From contig JAITRP010000058.1 of the NCBI GenBank assembly GCA_031288305.1, positions 1 to 48,247 on the forward strand: 48,247 nt of DNA, written 5' to 3'. The notes beneath the pieces were generated by a model that searched no databases, was not told the origin of the DNA, and saw only the letters and a list, made by a program, of their open reading frames with translations. This stretch comes from Zoogloeaceae bacterium. GTDB taxonomy: Bacteria; Pseudomonadota; Gammaproteobacteria; Burkholderiales; Rhodocyclaceae. Within the stretch, counting starts at the first letter, position 1; each line of letters starts with the position of its first letter. Position numbers and translations under genes: made by a program. Below are positions 27,644-37,424 of this stretch, piece after piece.

Positions 27644-29389
27644 ATGATCCCGGAATCCTTCATTCAGGACGTACTGGCGCGGGCAGACATCGTCGACCTG
27701 ATCGACAAATACGTGACGCTGAAAAAGGCAGGCGCCAATTACATGGCCTGCTGCCCTTTTCACAATGAAAAAACGCCTTCTTTCACCGTCAGTCCGAGCA
27801 AGCAGTTTTATCACTGTTTCGGCTGCGGCGCGCATGGCACGGCCATCGGTTTCCTCATGGAATATCGGGGCATGGGTTTCGTCGATGCGGTGCGGGAACT
27901 GGCGGCCTCGATGGGCATGCAGGTTCCGGAAAGCCATGCGCAGCAAGGCGGCGCGGAACATGGCAGCCGCTTGCGGCGTTTGAGCGAGCGCATGAGCGAA
28001 GCGCAAGCGTTCTACAAGGCCGCCTTGAAAAAAAGCGAGCGCGCCGCTTCTTACCTGAAAAACCGGGGACTGAGCGGCGAGACGGCGGCAAGATTCGGCA
28101 TGGGCTACGCGCCGGAGGGCTGGCAGGCGCTACAGGCGGTATTTGCCGATTATGCCTCTCCGGAAATGCTGGCGACCGGACTGGTCATCGACAGCGAAAA
28201 CGGACGACGATATGACCGTTTCCGGGATCGCGTCATGTTTCCCATCATCAACGCCAAGGGCGAGGTCATCGGCTTTGGCGGGCGCGTTCTGGATCGGGGC
28301 GAACCCAAGTACCTAAATTCTCCGGAAACGCCGCTTTTTGAAAAAGGGCGCGAACTGTTCGGCTTGCCGCAGGCGCGCCAGGCGTTACGCGATGAAAATT
28401 GCGCCATCGTGGTGGAAGGGTATATGGACGTAGTGACGCTGGCGCAGCATGGCGTCGGCAACGCGGTGGCCACGCTGGGCACGGCAACCACACCGACGCA
28501 TGTGCAAAAACTCTTGCGTCAGGTGGATCGCGTAGTCTTCTGTTTCGATGGCGACGCCGCCGGACGCAAGGCCGCTTCCAGGGCACTGGATAACGCGCTG
28601 GAAACGCTCGCGGACAACAAGACCATCGCTTTTGCCTTTTTGCCGGAACCAGAAGATCCTGACAGCTTTATTCGCAAAACGGGCAAGGACGCATTCTCTC
28701 GCCTGATCGCCCAAGCGACGCCGCTTTCCGATTTCTTGCTGCGCGAATTGAGTACGCATTGTGATTTGACCACTTCGGAGGGCAAGGCGCGACTGGTTGC
28801 CGAAGCCAAGCCGCTGCTCCTGCGGATTCCCGTGCCATTGTTGCGCCTGCAACTGGTCAAGCGGCTGGCAGAGGCCAGCGGCTTTTCGCAAACCGAAGTG
28901 GAGCGACTATGCGGCATTCGCGGCTATACGCCACCCGCTCCGCCGAAAGCGGCGCGGCATGCGCCATCGCTTGCGCGCGCCCTGCTGCGTCTGGTATTGC
29001 AGAAACCGGAACTGGCGACACAGATTCCGCTGGCGCAATTGCCCGCCAGCCCGGAGCGGCAAATGCTGGAAACCATTGCCCGCGCCGTAACGCATTTGCC
29101 GCCCGCGCCCAGTTACGCGCAATTGCGCGAACAATTGCGCGGCGATGCTCAGGAGCGCGCGCTGGATAATCTGGCGAGCGAATGGATGGATATGAAACTG
29201 GAAGATGTGGATGTGGAAAATGAATTCCATGCTGCCGTAACGCGCCTGAAAACCGCAGCCCAGGATGCGGAATTCAAGCGTCTACAAGCGCAGGCGCAAC
29301 AATTCGGCGGCATGTCGGGCTTGAACGAGGAAGAAAAGGAGCGCTTCCGGCATCTGGCGCACAGAAACAGCAAGAAAGCCGCCACATGA
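27644..29389 (+). CDS. dnaG: DNA primase
   Basis: CCPFHNEKTPSFTVSPSKQFYHCFGC zinc finger; TOPRIM VVEGYMDVVTLAQHGVGNAVATLGTA and CFDGDAAGRKAA. Confidence 0.98.
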   Translation: MIPESFIQDVLARADIVDLIDKYVTLKKAGANYMACCPFHNEKTPSFTVSPSKQFYHCFGCGAHGTAIGFLMEYRGMGFVDAVRELAASMGMQVPESHAQQGGAEHGSRLRRLSERMSEAQAFYKAALKKSERAASYLKNRGLSGETAARFGMGYAPEGWQALQAVFADYASPEMLATGLVIDSENGRRYDRFRDRVMFPIINAKGEVIGFGGRVLDRGEPKYLNSPETPLFEKGRELFGLPQARQALRDENCAIVVEGYMDVVTLAQHGVGNAVATLGTATTPTHVQKLLRQVDRVVFCFDGDAAGRKAASRALDNALETLADNKTIAFAFLPEPEDPDSFIRKTGKDAFSRLIAQATPLSDFLLRELSTHCDLTTSEGKARLVAEAKPLLLRIPVPLLRLQLVKRLAEASGFSQTEVERLCGIRGYTPPAPPKAARHAPSLARALLRLVLQKPELATQIPLAQLPASPERQMLETIARAVTHLPPAPSYAQLREQLRGDAQERALDNLASEWMDMKLEDVDVENEFHAAVTRLKTAAQDAEFKRLQAQAQQFGGMSGLNEEEKERFRHLAHRNSKKAAT

Positions 29390-29467
29390 TTGCGTCGGAT
29401 TGCCGATCCAATCCCACCGTTTTCAGCGCGTGTGCGTCAAAAAATACGGGGAAATTTTTTGATTTTG

Positions 29468-29476
29468 TGCTATAAT
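29468..29476 (+). promoter_or_regulatory. Extended -10 promoter (TGCTATAAT) upstream of rpoD
   Basis: Perfect TGn-TATAAT in the AT-rich dnaG-rpoD gap, 43 nt before the ATG. Confidence 0.65.
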
Positions 29477-29518
29477 TTTTGGTTTCTCTGACTTCTTCTT
29501 TACCAGAGCAGGGCGTCC

Positions 29519-32368
29519 ATGGTTACAGACAAGAGCAGCAAAAACAAAGACGTAGAAACTGCGAAGAACGCATCGCGCAGAAAATCTGTAAAAACGGTGG
29601 CGCAAACCGCGCCCCACAAGACAATGGTGAAAACGCCAGCGGACGCGAAAAAAGCGCCAACGGCAAACAGAACGCCCCGCAAGTCCGCTCCGGAGCGCGT
29701 AAGACCTGCGTCCCACGCTACTGCCAGGAAAACGCCGGAAACACCCGTGCGCGCGGCAGACAAAGCGGTGGCAAAGACCATGCCGCCCGTGAAAACCGCC
29801 AGAACAAAAGCCGCTACGCCGGAGAAGGAAAAAACCGCGCTGGAAAAGAAAGTTGCGGCAAAGCCGGAAACGCCCAAAACCGCCAAAGCTGCGTCCAAAC
29901 GGGCTTCCGCCACGATTGCGGACAAAGCGACAGCAAAGGACACGCCACCTGTGAAAACCGCCAGAACAAAAGTCGCCACGCCAAAGCAGGAAAAGGCCGC
30001 GCCGGAAAAGAAAGTTGCGGCAAAGCAAGAAATACCCCAAAAAACCGCCAAGGCCGTATCCAAACGACCCGCCAAAGCCGCAGGCAAGGTAGCGCCCGGC
30101 AGCACGTCCAGAGCGTCGTCGGCAACACCACCCTCTGAGCCTGTCCAGAACGCCGCGAAAGACAAGGCGGGAAAAGCGCCGACAAAGACCAGTGCCGCCG
30201 CCAGGAAGTCGCGTGGCGAAAAAAGCGCGAAGGAAATTGCCAAGGCGGCGGCCAAGACCGCGAAAGAAGCCGCTAGGGCAGCGGCAAAGGCCGCGAAGGA
30301 AGCCGCCAGGGCAGCGGCCAAGACCGCGAAAGAAGCCGCCAGGGCAGCGGCCAAGACCGCGAAAGAAGCGGCAAAAGAAGCTGCGTCTGCCGCCAGGGCG
30401 CTCAAGACGCGACTCGGCAAAAAAGACAAGGCGGCGGCGGAAAGTCTCCTGAATGCGGTCAATGGCATCGCGCAAACGGTAGTTGACATCGAAACGCGCA
30501 AGCTGCGTCTGAAAGAACTGATCAAGCTGGGCAAGGAGCGCGGCTACCTGACCCACGCCGAAATCAACGACCATCTGCCGGATGACGTGGTGGATGCCGA
30601 GCAGATCGAAGCCATCATCAACACGTTCAGCGGCATGAACATCAAGGTATATGACGAAGCGCCCGCAGATGAAGACCTGTTGTTGTCCGATACGCCCGCC
30701 ACCACGCCTGGCGACGACGATGACGAAGATGATGAACCCATGCGGGTGCTGCTTTCCACCGTTGATTCCGAATATGGCCGCACGACCGACCCGGTACGCC
30801 TGTACATGCGTGAAATGGGCACGGTGGAACTGCTCACCCGCGAAGGCGAAATCGAGATCGCCAAACGCATCGAGGAAGGCTTGAAGCACATGGTGCAGGC
30901 CATTTCCGCCTGCCCTTCCACCATCGCCGAAATCCTGGAAATGGTCGACAAGGTGAAAAGGGACGAAATCCGCATCGATGAACTGGTCGACGGTCTGGTC
31001 GATCCAGACGCGCCGGAAAAGGAACAGGCAGAAGACGAGGCGGAAGAAGCCGTAGAAGAAGGCGGCGTCAAGGAAGACAAGGGCGAAGACGACGACGAGG
31101 AATCGGACGAAGACGCCGAAAGCCGCGCCGCGTCCGCTTCTCTGGCGCAACTGAAAGCGGATGCGCTGGTGCATTTCGAACGCATCCGCGCCGACTACGG
31201 CAAAATGCTCAAGGTATTGAGCAGCAAGGGGTCGCAGCACAAAAGCTATCTTGTCCTGCAACAACAGATCAGTGACGAACTGTTGAATATCCGCTTCACT
31301 TCCCGCATCATCGAACGCTTTTGCGACAGTGTGCGCGACATGGTCGAGCGTGTGCGCGAGTCCGAGCGCAAAATCCAGCGTATCTGTGTAGACAAGGTGC
31401 ATATGCCGCGTTCCAGCTTCCTGGAGAGTTTTCCCGGCAACGAAACCCATCTGGAATGGGTGGATGCGAAAATCGCCAACGCGCCCAAGAATTATGCCGC
31501 CATATTGGAACGCAACGCGCCCAATATTCGCGAGGAACAACAAAAACTCATCGCCCTGCAAACCCGTCTGGGGTTGTCGCTGAAGGAACTGAAAGCCATC
31601 TACAAACAGATGAGCAGCGGCGAGGCCAAGGCCAAGCGCGCTAAGGGAGAAATGACCGAAGCCAACCTGCGGCTGGTCATTTCCATCGCCAAGAAATACA
31701 CCAACCGCGGCCTGCAATTCCTCGATCTCATCCAGGAGGGCAACATCGGCCTGATGAAAGCGGTCGATAAATTCGAGTACCGGCGCGGCTACAAGTTTTC
31801 CACTTACGCGACGTGGTGGATCCGGCAGGCCATCACCCGTTCGATCGCCGATCAGGCGCGCACCATCCGCATTCCGGTGCATATGATCGAGACCATCAAC
31901 AAGATGAACCGCATCAGCCGCCAGGTTCTCCAGGAAACCGGCTTCGAACCCGATCCGGCGACACTGGCGGAAAAAATGGAAATGCCGGAAGACAAGGTGC
32001 GCAAGATCATGAAAATCTCCAAGGAGCCGATCTCCATGGAAACGCCCATTGGCGACGATGACGATTCACACCTGGGCGATTTCATTGAAGACACGGCAAC
32101 GCTGGCGCCTGCCGATGCCGCCATGTATTCCAGTTTGCGGGAGGTTACGGCGGAAATACTGGACACTCTGACGCAGCGGGAAGCCAAGGTGCTGCGCATG
32201 CGCTTCGGCATTGAAATGAACAACGATCACACGCTGGAAGAAGTCGGCAAGCAGTTCGACGTCACGCGCGAGCGCATCCGGCAGATCGAAGCCAAGGCGC
32301 TGCGGAAGCTGCGCCACCCCACCCGCTCCGACCGGCTCCGCAGTTTTGTCGACTCGAACGGCAGTTGA
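29519..32368 (+). CDS. rpoD: RNA polymerase sigma factor RpoD (sigma-70) with long repetitive N-terminal extension
   Basis: Regions 2-4: [75 protein letters not shown] and [44 protein letters not shown]. Confidence 0.98.
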   Translation: MVTDKSSKNKDVETAKNASRRKSVKTVAQTAPHKTMVKTPADAKKAPTANRTPRKSAPERVRPASHATARKTPETPVRAADKAVAKTMPPVKTARTKAATPEKEKTALEKKVAAKPETPKTAKAASKRASATIADKATAKDTPPVKTARTKVATPKQEKAAPEKKVAAKQEIPQKTAKAVSKRPAKAAGKVAPGSTSRASSATPPSEPVQNAAKDKAGKAPTKTSAAARKSRGEKSAKEIAKAAAKTAKEAARAAAKAAKEAARAAAKTAKEAARAAAKTAKEAAKEAASAARALKTRLGKKDKAAAESLLNAVNGIAQTVVDIETRKLRLKELIKLGKERGYLTHAEINDHLPDDVVDAEQIEAIINTFSGMNIKVYDEAPADEDLLLSDTPATTPGDDDDEDDEPMRVLLSTVDSEYGRTTDPVRLYMREMGTVELLTREGEIEIAKRIEEGLKHMVQAISACPSTIAEILEMVDKVKRDEIRIDELVDGLVDPDAPEKEQAEDEAEEAVEEGGVKEDKGEDDDEESDEDAESRAASASLAQLKADALVHFERIRADYGKMLKVLSSKGSQHKSYLVLQQQISDELLNIRFTSRIIERFCDSVRDMVERVRESERKIQRICVDKVHMPRSSFLESFPGNETHLEWVDAKIANAPKNYAAILERNAPNIREEQQKLIALQTRLGLSLKELKAIYKQMSSGEAKAKRAKGEMTEANLRLVISIAKKYTNRGLQFLDLIQEGNIGLMKAVDKFEYRRGYKFSTYATWWIRQAITRSIADQARTIRIPVHMIETINKMNRISRQVLQETGFEPDPATLAEKMEMPEDKVRKIMKISKEPISMETPIGDDDDSHLGDFIEDTATLAPADAAMYSSLREVTAEILDTLTQREAKVLRMRFGIEMNNDHTLEEVGKQFDVTRERIRQIEAKALRKLRHPTRSDRLRSFVDSNGS
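29756..30073 (+). repeat. Imperfect tandem duplication, ~162-bp (54-aa) unit in rpoD
   Basis: [49 protein letters not shown] versus [50 protein letters not shown]. Confidence 0.85.
30251..30382 (+). repeat. Four tandem 33-bp repeats (11-aa [11 protein letters not shown] unit) in rpoD
   Basis: gccaagaccgcgaaagaagccgccagggcagcg repeated four times with few substitutions. Confidence 0.93.
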
Positions 32369-32420
32369 GGCAGGTGTGCCATTCCCAGAACCAGCATGCG
32401 CAGCAAGATACGGCAAAACG

Positions 32421-32453
32421 GGCTGCTGGCAGGCAGCCGTGAGCGCGTTTTTG
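32421..32453 (+). terminator. Weak hairpin (GGCTGC-TGGCAG-GCAGCC, then GTGAGCGCGTTTTT) between rpoD and murI
   Basis: 6-bp stem followed at a distance by T5; may only attenuate. Confidence 0.3.
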
Positions 32454-32466
32454 TGATCCAAAGCTC

Positions 32467-33261
32467 GTGACCATCGAGCCAAGCCAGCCCATTGGCGTAT
32501 TCGATTCAGGACTGGGCGGCTTGACCGTGTTGCAGTCCCTGCGCGCGCGTCTGCCCAGCGAGGGCTTCCTCTACTTTGCCGATACCCGCCACCTGCCCTA
32601 TGGCGACAAACCGGAATCCTTCATCCAGGCGCGCGCCCAGCACATCAGCGCCACGCTGGCGGAACGCGGCTGCAAGGCGATCGTCATCGCCTGCAACACC
32701 GCCACTGCCGCCGCCGCCGAAAGCATACGCGCGCGGCTCGCCATCCCTGTCATCGCGCTGGAACCCGCCATCAAACCCGCGGCGGCCCTGACGCGAAACG
32801 GCATACTCGGCGTGCTTGCCACCACCCGTACCCTGACAAGCCGCCGCTTCGCCCAACTGGTCAAGAGTCATGCGCCCAACGCCACTATTATCGCGCAGGC
32901 CTGCCCCGGCCTTGCCGAAACCATCGAAGCCGAAGGGCCGGGGAGCGCAAAAGTCGAAACCCTGCTGGACGCCTACGTGCGTCCGCTCGCCAGCGCCAAG
33001 GCCGATGTCGTCGTTCTTGGCTGCACCCATTATCCGTGGGTCAAGGCGGGCATTGCCCGGCGTCTTCTGCCGGAAACGGCCATGGTTGATACCGGCGAAG
33101 CCGTTGCTCGTCAGCTTGGACGCCGGTTGAAAGAAGAGAATATCCTGGGCGGCGGTCACGGCCAGTTGCGCTTTGCCGCCAGCGGCGACGCCATCCAGGT
33201 GGGCGCAACCCTCGCCCGCCTCTGCGGCATTCGCGCGTCAGTGGAAAGCTGGGCGATATGA
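32467..33261 (+). CDS. murI: Glutamate racemase
   Basis: GVFDSGLGGLTVLQSLRARLP, IACNTATAAA and LGCTHYPWV motifs; GTG start. Confidence 0.96.
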   Translation: MTIEPSQPIGVFDSGLGGLTVLQSLRARLPSEGFLYFADTRHLPYGDKPESFIQARAQHISATLAERGCKAIVIACNTATAAAAESIRARLAIPVIALEPAIKPAAALTRNGILGVLATTRTLTSRRFAQLVKSHAPNATIIAQACPGLAETIEAEGPGSAKVETLLDAYVRPLASAKADVVVLGCTHYPWVKAGIARRLLPETAMVDTGEAVARQLGRRLKEENILGGGHGQLRFAASGDAIQVGATLARLCGIRASVESWAI

Positions 33262-33275
33262 TGAAATTTCAGCAT

Positions 33276-33306
33276 AAAAAAAGCCGGGAGAGTTCCCGGC
33301 TTTTTT
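33276..33306. terminator. Bidirectional intrinsic terminator between convergent murI and pilQ
   Basis: AAAAAAA-GCCGGGA-GAGT-TCCCGGC-TTTTTT. Confidence 0.92.
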
Positions 33307-33325
33307 GTCCCTGAAGGAAGACAGG

Positions 33326-35518
33326 TCAGTTGCTGCCTATCGTCAGGTTCTCATTGAGTATCCTCGGCGTAATGAACACTAAAAGCTCGGATTTCTCGGT
33401 GACGCGCGCCTGACTGCGAAAGAATGTGCCAAGGACGGGCACGTCGCCCAGAAGCGGCACCTTGTCGATGTCGTTGCGGCTCGACAGTTCATAGATGCCG
33501 CCAATCACCACCGTGCCGCCATTTTCCACCAGCACGTCGGTCTGCACCTTCTTGGTGTTGATGGCAACGCCGCCCGGCACGTTTTCGCCGCGCGAATCCT
33601 TGTTGACCTCGATCTTCATGGCCACTTTGCCGTCCGGCGTGATCTGCGGTCGCACCTTCAGGGAAAGCACGGCCTTCTTGAAGGAAACGCTGGTCGATCC
33701 GGAACTGGAAGCTTCCTGATAGGGAATTTCCATCCCCTGTTCGATCAGGGCTTCCCCCTTGTCCGTGGTCAACACCCGCGGGCTGGAGACAATGCGGCCT
33801 TTCAGATCCGCTTCCAGCGCCGATATTTCAAGGTTCAGCATGCGCGTGCCCTGACGGTTGGCCAAGAGGAAGGAGAACAACTGCGCGCCCGCGTTGCCAT
33901 AGCCCTGCGCGGGCAGATTGACCTGGTTTACGGCGGGAAATTCCGCAGTGCCATCCATCCCCCATGCCGGATTCGTGGTATCGCGTGTTCCTGGAGAATA
34001 TGTTGTTGTTGTTCCGGCCTGATTCGCAGTCGCCCCCGTCGCTGTTCTCCCCGTCGTCATGGCGCGCATTGTCTGTGCGGCATCGCCCCCCGTCCCGAAC
34101 CAAGTGCCGCCGTTGGTGTAATTCTTGCCGTGCAACAAACCCAAACGTACGCCCAGATTCTTGGCAAAGGTATCCGTCGCTTCCACGATGCGCGCTTCAA
34201 TCAGCACCTGGCGCAGGGGCACGTCAATCTGCGCCAGCAGACGCCGCACTTCCTCCAGGCGATTCGGCGTGTCGCGCACGAACAGGATGTTGGTACGCGG
34301 GTCGGTGCTGACAGTGCCGCGCTTGGAAAGAATCTGCTGCTCCTTGCTCGACAGGATACCCTGGATGGCGTTGGCATTGTGATAATTCAACTGGAAGCTT
34401 TCCATGACCAGCGGTTCCAGTTCTTCACGCGTACGCTCGGTTTCGTATTCCAGCTTTTCCCGCGTCGCCAGTTCGTCACGCGGCGCGATCAGGATCACCT
34501 TGCCGTTCTTGCGCATATCCAGCCCTTTTTGCTGGAAAATGATGTCGATGACCTGATCCGCCGGCACGTCCTTCAACACCAGAGTGGTCGTGCCGCGCAC
34601 GGTTTCGCTGATCACCGCGTTGAAGCCCAGTTCCTCCGCCATCAGGCGCAGCAGCGCGCGCACGTCGCCATTCTGGTAATTGATGCTGATGAGCGGCCCC
34701 TGATACCCCAGCTTGCTGCTCTGCACCAGTTTGTTCGGATCTTCGACAATGGCCTTGACTTCCACCACGAACTGGCTTTCCGTCTGATAGGCGTTGTGCT
34801 CCCAATTCCCTTTCGAGGTAATCGTCATGCGCGCGTGCTCGCCTTTGCCGTCCGTCACCACAGAGGTCACGGGCGTCGCGAAATCGAGCACGTCCATGCG
34901 CCGGTGCAGGTTCTCCGGCAGATCGGTTTTCAGGAAATCCACCACCAGGTCATTGGCCTGCTGGCGGATGTTGATGCCCGCGCCCGCATCCGAAAGATCG
35001 ACGATGACACGCCCCTCGTCATCCTTGCCCCGGCGGAAGGAAACATCACGGATTTCGTGCCGCTGCCGGATGGTTTCTTGGGCGTAAGCGCTTTTTTGCG
35101 TCATGTCCGCATTTTCCAGCGGCGTCAGCGTGACCAGCAGGGAAGCGTCTTCCAGGCGCGCGGCATAATGCATGCTGCGCACCAGATTGAACACCAGACG
35201 GGTCTTGTCGCCCGACTGGATGACGTCCAGACTGGTCAAGTCACCTTCTTTCACCACACGGTGATTGCTTCCCAGCGCGTTGTCAACATTCTTGAAATCC
35301 AGCGCGACGCGCGGCGGATTGGCAATGCTGAATTCCGCGGGCAATTCCGCCAGCGCCTGCTTCAAGTCAATCTTGAGCATGATGGCATTGCCCTGGGTCG
35401 CAACGGTGATCGCGGTGATCGCGTTCTTTTCCGTTTCCTGCGCGCCAGCGACCGCGGAAAACATCACGCCCAGGCAAAGCGCCGTCACCCAAGCGATGTA
35501 TTTTTTGACGTGTTTCAT
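33326..35518 (-). CDS. pilQ: Type IV pilus secretin PilQ
   Basis: AMIN/STN/secretin architecture; LLAQIDVPLRQVLIEARIVEA and VPLLGDVPVLGTFFRS motifs. Confidence 0.97.
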   Translation of the reverse strand: MKHVKKYIAWVTALCLGVMFSAVAGAQETEKNAITAITVATQGNAIMLKIDLKQALAELPAEFSIANPPRVALDFKNVDNALGSNHRVVKEGDLTSLDVIQSGDKTRLVFNLVRSMHYAARLEDASLLVTLTPLENADMTQKSAYAQETIRQRHEIRDVSFRRGKDDEGRVIVDLSDAGAGINIRQQANDLVVDFLKTDLPENLHRRMDVLDFATPVTSVVTDGKGEHARMTITSKGNWEHNAYQTESQFVVEVKAIVEDPNKLVQSSKLGYQGPLISINYQNGDVRALLRLMAEELGFNAVISETVRGTTTLVLKDVPADQVIDIIFQQKGLDMRKNGKVILIAPRDELATREKLEYETERTREELEPLVMESFQLNYHNANAIQGILSSKEQQILSKRGTVSTDPRTNILFVRDTPNRLEEVRRLLAQIDVPLRQVLIEARIVEATDTFAKNLGVRLGLLHGKNYTNGGTWFGTGGDAAQTMRAMTTGRTATGATANQAGTTTTYSPGTRDTTNPAWGMDGTAEFPAVNQVNLPAQGYGNAGAQLFSFLLANRQGTRMLNLEISALEADLKGRIVSSPRVLTTDKGEALIEQGMEIPYQEASSSGSTSVSFKKAVLSLKVRPQITPDGKVAMKIEVNKDSRGENVPGGVAINTKKVQTDVLVENGGTVVIGGIYELSSRNDIDKVPLLGDVPVLGTFFRSQARVTEKSELLVFITPRILNENLTIGSN

Positions 35519-36037
35519 TTACGCACCCTCCTTAACCTGCAATTTCAACGTGTTGATACGCTCAACCCATTCGCCGTTTCGATCCTCGACGACTTCCTTG
35601 ATGGTGACTTCATTGTCGGTAATTTGCGTTACCACGCCAAAATCAACTCCAATGTAATCTCCCAGCTTGACCTGCCTGACCAGATTGTCGACCAGAATGG
35701 CCGCCATGGTCTGATTGTTGAGATTCAGGACGCCAATCATGTTCATGGATTCCAGCGAATACCGCTCCATGATGTTGTTGCGCAATTCGCGCGCCTCAAA
35801 GTCCGGACCGCCAGCACTCTTGTGTCCCCTGCCCATCGGCACGATCTTGGCGCTGTTGAAAGGATCCAGTAGACTGGCCACGTCATACGCCGCAGGCATA
35901 TAGGGCGTCATCTGGGGAATGGGATCGATGCTGACCTTGATGTCCCTGGTGCTTTCTTCCATCCAGGCTTCCAGATTGTCCTGATTGCTGCAGGCCATCA
36001 GACCCAAAGCCATCACACCAACGAGAATCTTGCTCAT
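35519..36037 (-). CDS. pilP: Type IV pilus lipoprotein PilP
   Basis: Lipobox LMAC-SNQDN; pilMNOPQ position. Confidence 0.94.
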   Translation of the reverse strand: MSKILVGVMALGLMACSNQDNLEAWMEESTRDIKVSIDPIPQMTPYMPAAYDVASLLDPFNSAKIVPMGRGHKSAGGPDFEARELRNNIMERYSLESMNMIGVLNLNNQTMAAILVDNLVRQVKLGDYIGVDFGVVTQITDNEVTIKEVVEDRNGEWVERINTLKLQVKEGA

Positions 36038-36672
36038 CTTCTGCCTCCCTGAGCAGCCTGTGCCTGCTCTTCTTCATCAATGTAGCGGTAGGTCTTCAAC
36101 TGCATTTCCATCCCCAGACTATCCGCCGACGGCGTAATCCTGATGTTGGAAAGCGTGACGATGCGCGGCAGTTTGGCAACGTCCGCCGCGAAGGCGCCCA
36201 GGTCGTGATAACCGCCGGCAATCCGCACCGTGATGGGCAATTCCACATAGAACTCGCGGATAATCTCGTTGGATGGACGGAACAATTCAAACTGCAACCC
36301 TTGCCCCACCCCCGCCTGGTTTACTTCCTGCAACAGCGCGTCAACCTGAGTGCGGTTGGGCAGTTGCTGCAACAGGGCGCCAAACGATTTGTCGATTTCT
36401 TCCAGTTGCTGACGATAAAGCTCCAGACTGGCCGACGCCCGTTTGCCGTTGAGGTATTCCTCCCGTAACTGCGCTTCCCTGGCCTTAGCGCTGTCGAGCA
36501 TATCCACCTGATCCAAGACGAACAGGTAGCCGCCCAGACCGGCAATCAGAATGAGAATGAACAACAACACCGTAAAGCGCGGAATGGGAAGCCATGTCGC
36601 AGGATCGCTGTTGTTCAGGCAACGAAAATCTTCGATAATTTTCTGAAAACTCGGCTTTTCCATGTTCTTCAC
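36034..36672 (-). CDS. pilO: Type IV pilus inner-membrane protein PilO
   Basis: N-terminal TM, coiled coil, QLPNRTQVDALLQEVNQAGVGQGLQFELFRP. Confidence 0.95.
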   Translation of the reverse strand: MKNMEKPSFQKIIEDFRCLNNSDPATWLPIPRFTVLLFILILIAGLGGYLFVLDQVDMLDSAKAREAQLREEYLNGKRASASLELYRQQLEEIDKSFGALLQQLPNRTQVDALLQEVNQAGVGQGLQFELFRPSNEIIREFYVELPITVRIAGGYHDLGAFAADVAKLPRIVTLSNIRITPSADSLGMEMQLKTYRYIDEEEQAQAAQGGRR

Positions 36673-37424
36673 CCCTCCTTGGCCGTTTCGACGGGCGCGC
36701 TACCACCCGTCGTCGTTGCGGGCGCTGTTGCCGCCTCGCCCTCTGATGTTGGCGCTGGCGGCGGCAGCGAGGCCGATTCCGGCGCGCCTCCAGCAGCGGC
36801 GTTCGCATCCGTGGCAACATCATCAAGCGCAGCGCCTTCGTCTTCCGCCGCCGCCGGAGACCGCCCTTCTTCCGTTGCCTCACCCTTGTCTACCGCTTGA
36901 AATGTCATGATAAACTCCGGAACACGCCGTCCGCGCACCACCACAGCCTTGACTTCCTTCAGCATGGGCGCATTCATCCAGCGGGAAGCTTCAATATTGC
37001 GCATCAAAATCGATACGCGCGAACTGGACTGGGCAAAACCCTTGATTTCGACATTGGCGCCTGTTTGCTGCAAGGAGGTGAGATAAATGCCTTCCGGCGT
37101 TTGCTGCACCATTTCGCTCAACAGGCGCACCGTGTTGTTGCGATCCTTCTGCAGGGATTCGATGGCATTCTTGCGCCCCAGCAGCGCCGCGCTCTTGGCC
37201 TTGATTTCCTCAATCTCCTGAAGCTGACGCTTCGTGGAATCGATGCCCGCCTGCAACCTCTGGTTGCGGCTGTCCTGGCTGTCAATGGCCACACCATACA
37301 GCGCATAGGCGACAAAGACCGCAAACGCCGCCGCCGCCGCAAACGCAACGGCCAGTATGCCAAACTGTTGCCGCTTGGCTTTGCGCAGTTCTTCCTTGTA
37401 GGGAAGGAGATTAATGCGAATCAT
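36669..37424 (-). CDS. pilN: Type IV pilus assembly protein PilN with low-complexity C-terminal tail
   Basis: MIRINLLPYKEELRKAKRQQF signature. Confidence 0.95.
   Translation of the reverse strand: MIRINLLPYKEELRKAKRQQFGILAVAFAAAAAFAVFVAYALYGVAIDSQDSRNQRLQAGIDSTKRQLQEIEEIKAKSAALLGRKNAIESLQKDRNNTVRLLSEMVQQTPEGIYLTSLQQTGANVEIKGFAQSSSRVSILMRNIEASRWMNAPMLKEVKAVVVRGRRVPEFIMTFQAVDKGEATEEGRSPAAAEDEGAALDDVATDANAAAGGAPESASLPPPAPTSEGEAATAPATTTGGSAPVETAKEG

Noticed and set aside
27152-28006. 284-aa minus-strand ORF over yqeY/dnaG
   Set aside because: Antisense to two confidently identified genes of the rpsU-dnaG-rpoD operon.
29423-31882. 819-aa minus-strand ORF opposite rpoD
   Set aside because: Antisense to rpoD. 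The Arg/Gly/Phe-rich repeats are the mirror of the Lys/Ala repeats in the RpoD extension.
32369-32466. Possible tRNA or small RNA between rpoD and murI
   Set aside because: The hairpin at 32421-32438 does not extend to a cloverleaf; I could not find acceptor, D or T arms.
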